Below are positions 1 to 6,013 of a stretch of 11,927 nucleotides of DNA, piece by piece. The stretch is from an uncultured Collinsella sp. (GTDB lineage Bacteria; Actinomycetota; Coriobacteriia; Coriobacteriales; Coriobacteriaceae). A model generated the notes under the pieces. It searched no databases. It saw only the letters and a list, made by a program, of their open reading frames with translations, and had not been told where the DNA came from. Positions within the stretch are counted from its first letter, which is position 1. Each line of letters starts with the position of its first letter. Made by a program: the position numbers and the translations under genes. The stretch is taken from contig CAKUGM010000047.1 in assembly GCA_934654625.1 (NCBI GenBank), positions 1 through 11,927 on the forward strand, written 5' to 3'.

Positions 1-7
1 GTCCTGC

Positions 8-1072
8 TTACTGCTCGAGCCTCGTATCGATAAGGTCTGCCAGCACGTCGCCCAGCTCATGGCCGGCCACACGCATCATCTGCGGAAAACGGCTGTAGTA
101 CGTCATGCCGGGCGTTGAGTTGACCTCGTTGAACACGACCTCGCCCTCGGGCGTCACAAACAGGTCCACGCGCGCGAAACCCGAGCAGTTAAGGACTTCA
201 TAGACCGTAAGGCCGGTCTTGCGCACGCGCTCGAGCACATCTGCGGGCAGCTCGGACGGACAGCGGAGCTCGGTGTTGGCACCCGGGTCCTTTTCCAAGT
301 GAATGCGGAAGAAGCCGTCGCCATGAACGACGATCTCGTCCACTTCGCCCATGCTCGTGCCGTGCACGGCGTCGCCCACAACAGCGCAACCGACCTCAAC
401 GCCCGTGATGTTCTCCTCGATGGCGACCTTCTCATCGAGCGCAAAAGCGGCATCGAGCGCCGCACGATACTCGGCTTCGTCGTTTGCCTTGGAAACACCG
501 ATGGAGCTGCCGCCACGGGCAGGCTTCACGAAAACGGGGAAGCCGCCGCACTTCTCGATCACAGCGGCCTCGTCCTCAGCCGTAGCACCGCGATAGAGCA
601 CCTCGCACTTCGGGGAACGCACGCCCGCCGCCGCGGCCAAGCGATGGCTTGCGTCCTTGTCCATGCACACGGCGCTGGCAAGCACGCCGCAGCCCACGTA
701 GGGCACGCCGCACACTTCAAGCGCTCCCTGGACAGTGCCGTCCTCGCCGCCCTGGCCGTGCAGGACCGGAAGGGCAACATCGACGTCGAGCTCACAAAAC
801 TCGCCATCGACGAGCTCGAGGAAACCACCGCGCGCATCGGGCGTGCTGCCGGGAATCAGCACCACGGGGGCGCAATCGTGCTCCTCCCAGGCACCCGTCA
901 CCACATCGGCGACATCGCCCGTGTAGTGGAACCAAGAGCCGTTGCGGTCGATACCGATCAGCACTGGGCAAAAACGCTCGGAATCGAGCGCCGCGATGAC
1001 GTTATCGGCCGACTTAAGGGAAATATCGTGCTCGGTGGAAATACCACCGAACAAAATGGCAACGTTGATCAT
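8..1072 (-). CDS. ddl: D-alanine-D-alanine ligase family protein with VanA-like omega loop
   Basis: ATP-grasp ligase of 354 residues that joins D-Ala to a second D-amino or D-hydroxy acid for the end of the peptidoglycan stem peptide; cytoplasmic. Visible motifs: FGGISTEHD (8-16) with the substrate-binding Glu14; PVLHGQGGEDGTVQG (102-116); FVKPARGGSSIGVSK (181-195), the ATP-binding segment; catalytic Arg301 in GFARVDLF; Mg ligands Asp303, Glu316 and Asn318 in VVFNEVNSTPGMT. Length is normal for the family. The omega loop (about 252-270) reads GFFRIHLEKDPG. It lacks the EKY/EKF signature of housekeeping Ddl and matches VanA's FRIHQE, with His258 aligning to VanA His244 (alignment from memory). 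D-lactate specificity is therefore possible but inferred. The ATG at 1072 has AGAGAGGA eight bases upstream. The gene stands alone: no vanH precedes it, and sequence beyond the stop is outside the window. Family assignment is near certain; substrate is open. Confidence 0.95.
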   Translation of the reverse strand: MINVAILFGGISTEHDISLKSADNVIAALDSERFCPVLIGIDRNGSWFHYTGDVADVVTGAWEEHDCAPVVLIPGSTPDARGGFLELVDGEFCELDVDVALPVLHGQGGEDGTVQGALEVCGVPYVGCGVLASAVCMDKDASHRLAAAAGVRSPKCEVLYRGATAEDEAAVIEKCGGFPVFVKPARGGSSIGVSKANDEAEYRAALDAAFALDEKVAIEENITGVEVGCAVVGDAVHGTSMGEVDEIVVHGDGFFRIHLEKDPGANTELRCPSELPADVLERVRKTGLTVYEVLNCSGFARVDLFVTPEGEVVFNEVNSTPGMTYYSRFPQMMRVAGHELGDVLADLIDTRLEQ

Positions 1073-1130
1073 GGGGATTATCCTCTCTCGCGGCGGCGCC
1101 CGCGGGGCACGCGCTTATTCACGAGACCCT

Positions 1131-1160
1131 ATTATAGGCATCGCTGCCGAATATCGCGCA
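1131..1160 (-). promoter_or_regulatory. Promoter of the D-Ala-D-X ligase gene
   Basis: On the minus strand a perfect TATAAT lies at 1136-1131. A poor -35 (TGCGCG, 1160-1155) sits 18 bases upstream. Transcription would start near 1124, giving a GC-rich leader of about 50 nt. The -10 is convincing; the -35 is not. Confidence 0.5.
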
Positions 1161-1175
1161 TCGTCTCATAAACGC

Positions 1176-1181
1176 TAGAAT
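1176..1181 (+). promoter_or_regulatory. Possible -10 of the YgjP-like peptidase gene
   Basis: TAGAAT on the plus strand, about 36 bases before the GTG start of the downstream peptidase gene. No good -35 is seen at 16-18 bases. It would form a divergent pair with the ligase promoter in the same 144-base gap. Confidence 0.25.
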
Positions 1182-1216
1182 GACAGTCGTTTGCGAACCC
1201 GGCGAGAGGAGAGGGC

Positions 1217-1870
1217 GTGGAACAAAAGATCCTTTACGTTCACCACGACGGGCGCGATATACCCGTTGCGGTCGAGCGCAAGCGCGTCAAGAACTTCAAT
1301 CTGCACGTCCGCGCCGACGCCAGCGCCTTTTGCAGCGCGCCAAATGCAGCAACCACCGGGCAAATCCAGGCTTTTCTTGATCGTCATGCCTCCTGGATCG
1401 CCCGGCATACCGAACGGGTCGAGCAAACTGCCCGCACGCAAGCGCGGCCCTGCGGGATAACGCCCGATGGCCGTGTCCCCCTCTGGGGCAAACTCATCGA
1501 TGTCGGCGGCATCTGTCACGATGAGGAGTCGACGAGACGGCTCTACCGTGCGGAGGTCGAGAAGGCGCTGCCGCTCGTCGTGGCGCAAATCGAGGCGTCC
1601 ATGGGTGTGCATGCCGAGCGATGGAGCGTCCGATTCATGAAAACGCGCTGGGGTTCATGCACGCCTGGGCGCAAAACGATTCGCATCAATTCCCAGCTTG
1701 CCGCCTATTCGCCCTCGTGCCTGGAAATGGTCGTTACCCACGAGCTCGTGCATCTGCTGGAGCCCAGCCACAACGCCCGATTCCACGCCCTGCTCGACAC
1801 CTATTGCCCCAGCAATCGAGAAGCCTCCCGCATCCTCAAGCGGCCCGCGATCGAAGCGGCGAAAAAATAA
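1217..1870 (+). CDS. YgjP/SprT-like zinc metallopeptidase (DUF45 family)
   Basis: Protein of 217 residues with the zinc-peptidase motif HELVH at 175-179 (His175, His179 as ligands, Glu176 catalytic), preceded by KTRWGSC (142-148) and RINSQL (156-161). It is followed by SHNARFH (184-190), whose His185 is the likely third ligand. This order (RWGSC, N-x-L, HELxH, xHxxxF) is typical of the YgjP-like family. These are soluble cytoplasmic proteins usually encoded as single small genes; their physiological substrate is not established to my knowledge. No signal peptide or membrane segment is visible. The start is a GTG at 1217 with an AGGAG site (1207-1211) five bases upstream. The gene is transcribed away from the ligase and towards the zinc-ribbon gene. 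Family confidence is high; role unknown. Confidence 0.88.
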   Translation: MEQKILYVHHDGRDIPVAVERKRVKNFNLHVRADASAFCSAPNAATTGQIQAFLDRHASWIARHTERVEQTARTQARPCGITPDGRVPLWGKLIDVGGICHDEESTRRLYRAEVEKALPLVVAQIEASMGVHAERWSVRFMKTRWGSCTPGRKTIRINSQLAAYSPSCLEMVVTHELVHLLEPSHNARFHALLDTYCPSNREASRILKRPAIEAAKK

Positions 1871-1916
1871 CGCGGGGCGCCGGCTCAATCGCTGCAGCAC
1901 CCCGCGGTAGGTTATC
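1862..1916 (-). terminator. Convergent terminator between peptidase and zinc-ribbon genes
   Basis: Inverted repeat CGCGGGG (1871-1877) / CCCCGCG (1910-1916) with a 32-base loop. On the minus strand it is followed by six T (1867-1862), which on the plus strand are the last lysine codons of the peptidase gene. It fits termination of the zinc-ribbon gene. The plus-strand side has only a loose T-rich stretch (1917-1925), so termination of the peptidase gene there is less certain. The long loop lowers confidence. Confidence 0.5.
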
Positions 1917-1934
1917 TATTTCGTTAAGCCTATT

Positions 1935-3458
1935 TTAACGATAGAAGCACAGATAGTTGTCGAAAAACACGTCTTCATCCTTCTCGAAGTCAGAAAGATC
2001 GGTATAAACGCCGTAATAGGCGCCTTCCTCCGACACCTCGACCTCCATGGCGGTCTCGGCGGCGGCATAGCCGTCCTCGCTCGCAACGGCCGCGTTCACA
2101 GCGTCGGTATCGGCAAACAGCGCGAGCTCGCCCTCTTCGGTTGGATCAAAGTAGATATCGACGTGCACGAGAGTGGGCCTTCCGGTGCTGGTCTTGGCGT
2201 TGTAGTCCTCGAACCTGAACCAATAGTAATCGTCGCCAGCATCCATGATCTGGACGGAATTCAGCGTCGAGGTAACCGAGCCCTCTTCTTCGCCATTATC
2301 TAAATTGAGGCTGTATTCCATATAGAACGTCACCGTCGCAGTATGGCTGTCGTTATCCCAATTGGAAATCTCAACGTAATCGTTACCGCTGTAGTACTTG
2401 CCCTCGATGTCCCATTTATTCTGAGTACCGGTCGTATTCGAGCTGTCGAGCTCCCACTTTTTGCCCGTAAAGACGTACTTCTTCGCAACCTTGGTGCTAC
2501 CGGTAACCCAGCAGCCAGTCGTCACGACGCTGCAGCTCTTCTTATCGGACGAAAGCTCGCTGTCGAGCGCGGCGCCGCCGTTGTCGTCGTCGCGGGTAAC
2601 ACCGCAGCGCGGCGTAGTGGTCTGATCCTCAAGCTCAAAGCGAACGGACGAGACGCCGTTATCGCTATCGATATGCCCCTTGACCGTAAACGTTGCGTCG
2701 GAGACGAAGAAACGATTCTGAATGGTCGCCTCGGCGGTTGCCGTGAAGCGTCCGTTTTCTTCCTCAACGTCAGAGATCTCGACATCTTTGACGCGATACC
2801 GAGCCTCCTCGACATAATCATTCGAGGCAAAGCCCTCAAACGAGCTACCGTATTCTTCTTCCAGCAGCTCTTCGATTTGAGGGGTGATTTCCTCGGTCAG
2901 CTTATTGGAGCCTCCCCCACCGAGCAGGAAGAACCCGCCGACGATGAGGACAACAGCGACGACGGCCGCCGCGATGATAATGGGAAGCTTCACGTTTTTC
3001 TTGGAAGAAGAGGTCGCGACCTGGGGTGCAGGGTCGGGAATGGGTGCCGGCTGGGGATCGAGGCCGGATGTCGACCCGGGTTCGGACTCGGGACCGGGCT
3101 CGGACGACGGCTCTGCAATGGGCTCAGGCTCGGACTCCGGCACAGGCTCGGATACGGACTCAAAGTCTAGCTCGGGCGCGGAAATCGGCATGGGTTCGGT
3201 CTCCGAAAGCGATTCTGACGCAAAGCAGGAATCAGACGCGACGTCCGCGACGGACTCGGGTTCGGATTCGGTCTCAAGCCCAGTCTCCGGTTCCGAAACT
3301 GATACAGGCTCGGAATCGAACACAGGCTCGGCAGCGGCGTCCTCCGTCGGCTGGAGTTCCGGTTCGAGATCGGGACCAGCGCTGGCGACGGGAGCTCCGC
3401 AACTTGTGCAGAATTTGGCTCCCTCGTTCAGCTGCGCTCCGCAGTTGGTGCAAAACAT
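1935..3458 (-). CDS. Membrane protein with N-terminal zinc ribbon and acidic Ser-Glu-Pro linker
   Basis: Protein of 507 residues, function not recognised. Order of parts: a zinc ribbon with Cys3, Cys6, Cys17 and Cys20 (CTNCG and CTSCG); a long acidic linker rich in Ser, Glu and Pro (about 28-150); a basic stop (SSKKNVK, 151-157); one membrane segment (about 158-180, Ile/Ala/Val rich); then a folded region of about 320 residues, probably outside. Topology is therefore ribbon and linker inside, large domain outside, with no signal peptide. The outer part holds several cysteines (PRCG, SCSVVTTGCW, and LCFYR at the end). The ATG at 3458 is preferred because GGGGG lies six bases upstream and the ribbon starts at once; a GTG at 3476 would add six residues. 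Proteins with this ribbon-linker-membrane design are common in Gram-positive gut bacteria and mostly uncharacterised. Confidence 0.85.
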   Translation of the reverse strand: MFCTNCGAQLNEGAKFCTSCGAPVASAGPDLEPELQPTEDAAAEPVFDSEPVSVSEPETGLETESEPESVADVASDSCFASESLSETEPMPISAPELDFESVSEPVPESEPEPIAEPSSEPGPESEPGSTSGLDPQPAPIPDPAPQVATSSSKKNVKLPIIIAAAVVAVVLIVGGFFLLGGGGSNKLTEEITPQIEELLEEEYGSSFEGFASNDYVEEARYRVKDVEISDVEEENGRFTATAEATIQNRFFVSDATFTVKGHIDSDNGVSSVRFELEDQTTTPRCGVTRDDDNGGAALDSELSSDKKSCSVVTTGCWVTGSTKVAKKYVFTGKKWELDSSNTTGTQNKWDIEGKYYSGNDYVEISNWDNDSHTATVTFYMEYSLNLDNGEEEGSVTSTLNSVQIMDAGDDYYWFRFEDYNAKTSTGRPTLVHVDIYFDPTEEGELALFADTDAVNAAVASEDGYAAAETAMEVEVSEEGAYYGVYTDLSDFEKDEDVFFDNYLCFYR

Positions 3459-3493
3459 GGCATACCCCCATATCACAATCGGGTCTTACCGCG

Positions 3494-3499
3494 ATTATC
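3494..3499 (-). promoter_or_regulatory. -10 element of the zinc-ribbon gene
   Basis: GATAAT on the minus strand, giving a predicted start near 3487 and a 5' leader of about 30 nt. The hexamer 17 bases upstream (TGCGGA) is a weak -35. It is the best promoter-like site in the gap between folB and this gene. Confidence 0.4.
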
Positions 3500-3618
3500 A
3501 CATGGAGAGGGTTCCGTCCGCACCCCATCTCTACGGGCGAGGAGTTTTATTCGGCATGCGCATGATGCGCCCTTGCCCCATGCGCACGCAAAACCGCCGC
3601 ACCCGGACCAAAACGCGG

Positions 3619-3653
3619 AGAGGGTCCGCGCAGCGATGGCGCGCAGGCCCTCT
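3619..3653 (-). terminator. Strong hairpin after folB, likely end of the nrd-fol operon
   Basis: Inverted repeat AGAGGG (3619-3624) / CCCTCT (3648-3653), extended inwards by seven more mostly GC pairs after one C-A mismatch, with a 7-base loop. On the minus strand it follows a run of six T (3660-3655) and is followed by CCGCGTTTT. The hairpin is clear. Its role as terminator is inferred from its place 25 bases beyond the folB stop and 160 bases before the next gene. Confidence 0.45.
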
Positions 3654-3677
3654 TGAAAAAACGCTCCCCGGTGCAGC

Positions 3678-4166
3678 CTAGCGCAGACGCTCAATCTCCA
3701 CGCCGCAGGATGCAAGCGGCAGACCCACGGGCGCCCAGGGCTTCTCGATCTTCACGCGCACGCCCAACAACAGCGGATAGCGCGCAAGCAGCATCTGCGC
3801 CATGCCCTCCGCCGCCGTTTCGATGAGCTTGAACGTATGCTCGCGCATATAGCCGTCCACGTCGTGGCAAACGGCACCATAATCAATCGAGGCGTTCAGG
3901 TCGTCGCTCTCCCCCGCCGCGCACAGGTTGGCGTAGAGCACCAGCGACACGACGAACTTCTGCCCAAGTGTATTCTCCTCGGGATATACGCCGTGGTTGG
4001 CAAAGACCTCGAGACCGTCGATCAAAATGCGGTCGGCGCGGGAAATCTGATCGGGCGTCACGTGAACAAGGGAAGTCCGCGTCGCCGGAACATTCGCGCC
4101 ATCGCGGCGCGCGAGCTTTGCCCCCTCGACGGGCGTCGTGCTATCAGGCAGCTTCTTGTCGCTCAT
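3678..4166 (-). CDS. folB: Dihydroneopterin aldolase
   Basis: FolB cleaves 7,8-dihydroneopterin to 6-hydroxymethyl-7,8-dihydropterin and glycolaldehyde in folate synthesis; it is a cytoplasmic oligomer. The 162-residue protein has the family core from about residue 44: IDGLEVFANHGVYPEE (49-64) with the substrate-binding Glu, SIDYG (93-97) with Tyr96, Glu116 in FKLIETAAEG, and VKIEKPWAP (138-146) with the catalytic Lys142. The family is usually about 120 residues; here about 42 extra polar residues precede the core. The ATG at 4166 has an excellent GGAGGAG site eight bases upstream, so the extension appears to be translated. It follows the HD gene by 32 bases and is the last gene of the cluster. 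No folK or folP is present in the window. Confidence 0.92.
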   Translation of the reverse strand: MSDKKLPDSTTPVEGAKLARRDGANVPATRTSLVHVTPDQISRADRILIDGLEVFANHGVYPEENTLGQKFVVSLVLYANLCAAGESDDLNASIDYGAVCHDVDGYMREHTFKLIETAAEGMAQMLLARYPLLLGVRVKIEKPWAPVGLPLASCGVEIERLR

Positions 4167-4198
4167 GCGAATCACTCCTCCGATGCGGCCCGCATCGG

Positions 4199-4732
4199 CT
4201 AGACGCGCACCGCCATGTTCTTCTTCTCTTCCGCCCAATAGCAGGTAGCGAGCGCCGCACACGCAAAGCACGGACGGGACCGATGGTCGGCCTCGGCGAT
4301 CACGGCGGCAAGCCGGCTCGACATCGAGGATGCCTCGGACTGCGCCGCGCGAGCATCGTCGGCGCGATGGCCCCGCACCGCTTCGACGATCGCATCGACT
4401 TCGGCGGAAGAGAACCTCTGTTCAGGCACTACCGTACCCAAAATCCGACGCGCTATCTCGGCGCCCGCCGCATCATGGGAAATGCCCGCGGAATATTCAG
4501 CCGCACGGCCTATATCATGCAAAAGCGCTGCAGCATAGACCACGTCCCGCGCAAGGCCAAGATTAGCCTCGAGGTTGATAATCCACGCCACGCGTGCCAC
4601 ATCCAGCAGATGGGACACGCCGTGACGGCAGTAGACGCGCTGCGCCTCCGCCGCCTCGATAGCGGCCAGGCTCTCTTGATACAACGGGTTTGCCCAAATC
4701 GCGTCGACGCGCGGCATATTCGCGAGCGACAC
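4199..4732 (-). CDS. HD-domain metal-dependent phosphohydrolase in a folate operon
   Basis: Protein of 177 residues with the HD fold: His37 in CRHGVSHLLD, His72-Asp73 in LLHDIGR, His86 in ISHD, His122 in RGHRAD and Asp149 in EADH. These are enough metal ligands for one or two metals, so it should be an active phosphohydrolase acting on a nucleotide or a pterin phosphate. A cysteine group follows near the C-terminus (Cys155, Cys158, Cys164). Its GTG start at 4732 shares one base with the folE stop (TAGTG), which implies translational coupling; an ATG six codons in lacks a ribosome site. Lying between folE and folB, it is a candidate for dephosphorylating dihydroneopterin triphosphate, the step between those enzymes. 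That role is inference from position; the HD assignment is well supported. Confidence 0.88.
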   Translation of the reverse strand: MSLANMPRVDAIWANPLYQESLAAIEAAEAQRVYCRHGVSHLLDVARVAWIINLEANLGLARDVVYAAALLHDIGRAAEYSAGISHDAAGAEIARRILGTVVPEQRFSSAEVDAIVEAVRGHRADDARAAQSEASSMSSRLAAVIAEADHRSRPCFACAALATCYWAEEKKNMAVRV

Positions 4733-5289
4733 TAGCGGCCCAGCATACGGAAGAAGCGCTCCTCAAGGGCGGGGTCGTCCTCAAAACAGCCGCGTCGGGC
4801 AAGCGTCACCGTGGTGGTACCGGGCTTTTGCACGCCGCGCATCGTCATGCACATATGCTCCGCCTCGATAAGAACGATCGCGCCCTCGGGGGCCAGGTGC
4901 TCCATCAGCGCATCGGCGATCTGTGCGGTGAGCTGCTCCTGAAGCTGCAAACGGCGCGCGTAGACCTCGACCGTACGTGCGAGCTTCGAGAGGCCCGCCA
5001 CACGGCCGCGCGGAATATAGCCAATGGCCACATGGCCATAAAAGGGAAGCATGTGGTGCTCGCACATGGAATAAAACATAATGTCGCGCTCGATCACCAG
5101 GTCGTTCGAATTCACCGCAAAGGTGCGGCTCAGATGCTCGGAAGCGTCCGAATCCATTCCGCCGGCCAGCTCTTCCCACATACGCGCCACGCGATCGGGG
5201 GTCTCCACAAGGCCCTCGCGTTCCGGGTCTTCACCGATGCCCTCAAGCAACAGGCGAATCGCTTCTTTTACCTTTTCCGAATCGACCAT
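4732..5289 (-). CDS. folE: GTP cyclohydrolase I
   Basis: FolE converts GTP to 7,8-dihydroneopterin triphosphate and formate, the committed step of tetrahydrofolate synthesis. The 185-residue protein is close to family length and carries the zinc-binding motif MCEHHMLPF (75-83) with Cys76 and His79, the second zinc cysteine Cys147 within [15 protein letters not shown] (144-158), catalytic His145, and the conserved GYIP (90-93) and GLSKLAR (99-105) segments. All key residues are present, so this is a zinc-dependent type IA enzyme. The ATG at 5289 has AGAAAGG five bases upstream, next to the nrdG stop 11 bases away. It overlaps the following HD gene by one base. No separate promoter is visible, which suggests co-transcription with nrdG. 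Confidence 0.96.
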   Translation of the reverse strand: MVDSEKVKEAIRLLLEGIGEDPEREGLVETPDRVARMWEELAGGMDSDASEHLSRTFAVNSNDLVIERDIMFYSMCEHHMLPFYGHVAIGYIPRGRVAGLSKLARTVEVYARRLQLQEQLTAQIADALMEHLAPEGAIVLIEAEHMCMTMRGVQKPGTTTVTLARRGCFEDDPALEERFFRMLGR

Positions 5290-5300
5290 GGGGACCTTTC

Positions 5301-5885
5301 TTAGTCCATTGTGTGAGTGCTGTATACCGCTTCGTCATGCCAGAGTTCGACCGCCTCTGCAAGGCTCGCGCCTTCGGCGGCGGCGCGGGCACGCGTCGCG
5401 TTCATGTCGATGATACGTTGATTGGACGATCCGCGAAAGCGCAGCGAGATGTCATGCAAATCCTGCACGAAAGGTCCGTCAACCAAGATGTCGATGCAGG
5501 CGAGAAGACGGTCGGTGACCTCGGTGCGGTGAGCGCCGCCCGGCATCAAAGCGTCGAGCGTGTCGCCCGTATAGCACCAGATGGTCTTGCCCGAGCCCGC
5601 GGGATATTTCGCACGCACGCGCTCGACGAAGTCCACAAGGCCTACCTGATTCTCCGGTTCCATCGGCTCGCCGCCCAACAGGGTAAGACCGTCGCAAAAC
5701 GGATGGTCGATGCTTGCGATGATCTGGTCGGCGGCCTCGGGCGTAAACAGGTCTCCGGCAGCAAAATCCCACGCAACGGCATTGAAGCAGTTTTTGCAGC
5801 CGCGACGGCACCCGCTGACGAACAGCGTGGTGCGAACGCCTTCGCCATCGGCGATGTCGAAGTATTTGATAGCCGAGTAATTCAT
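5301..5885 (-). CDS. nrdG: Anaerobic ribonucleotide reductase activating protein (radical SAM)
   Basis: NrdG uses a [4Fe-4S] cluster and S-adenosylmethionine to place the glycyl radical on NrdD. The 194-residue protein has the radical SAM cysteine triad CRRGCKNC (Cys26, Cys30, Cys33), the flavodoxin-like start [17 protein letters not shown] (2-18), and the LLGGEP SAM-contact motif (69-74). It is about 40 residues longer than E. coli NrdG, with the excess towards the C-terminus. The ATG at 5885 has GGGGAGG four bases upstream. The frame stays open far upstream (to 6209), but that part overlaps nrdD and does not resemble the family. It lies 128 bases after nrdD, with a hairpin between them, and 11 bases before folE. 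Confidence 0.95.
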   Translation of the reverse strand: MNYSAIKYFDIADGEGVRTTLFVSGCRRGCKNCFNAVAWDFAAGDLFTPEAADQIIASIDHPFCDGLTLLGGEPMEPENQVGLVDFVERVRAKYPAGSGKTIWCYTGDTLDALMPGGAHRTEVTDRLLACIDILVDGPFVQDLHDISLRFRGSSNQRIIDMNATRARAAAEGASLAEAVELWHDEAVYSTHTMD

Positions 5886-5948
5886 AGCGCCTCCCCGGGA
5901 GCGTCTTTTGCGCAGGCCCCTAAACCAGGGTACGGCACGAATGAAAGA

Positions 5949-5972
5949 ATGGGGCCGCAAAAGCAGCCCCAT
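5949..5972 (-). terminator. Hairpin between nrdD and nrdG
   Basis: Inverted repeat ATGGGGC (5949-5955) / GCCCCAT (5966-5972), extended to about 10 pairs with a four-base loop. On the minus strand it is followed by TCTTTCATT, an imperfect T-rich tract. It may be a partial terminator lowering nrdG and fol expression relative to nrdD, or an mRNA-stabilising or processing stem. Confidence 0.5.
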
Positions 5973-6013
5973 CAATTCTCGCATACATCGAGACCGCGCC
6001 CCTATGCAATCTC

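Noticed and set aside
1..7. Possible downstream van genes after the ligase
   Set aside because: Only seven bases remain beyond the stop, so nothing can be said about vanX or other neighbours.
299..1171. A 290-codon plus-strand frame opposite the ligase
   Set aside because: The ligase has every family motif; the antisense translation has none.
3020..3370. Repeated GGCTCGGA-like units that could suggest a CRISPR or satellite repeat
   Set aside because: They are in frame and encode the Ser-Glu-Pro linker of the zinc-ribbon protein. Unit length and spacing are irregular.
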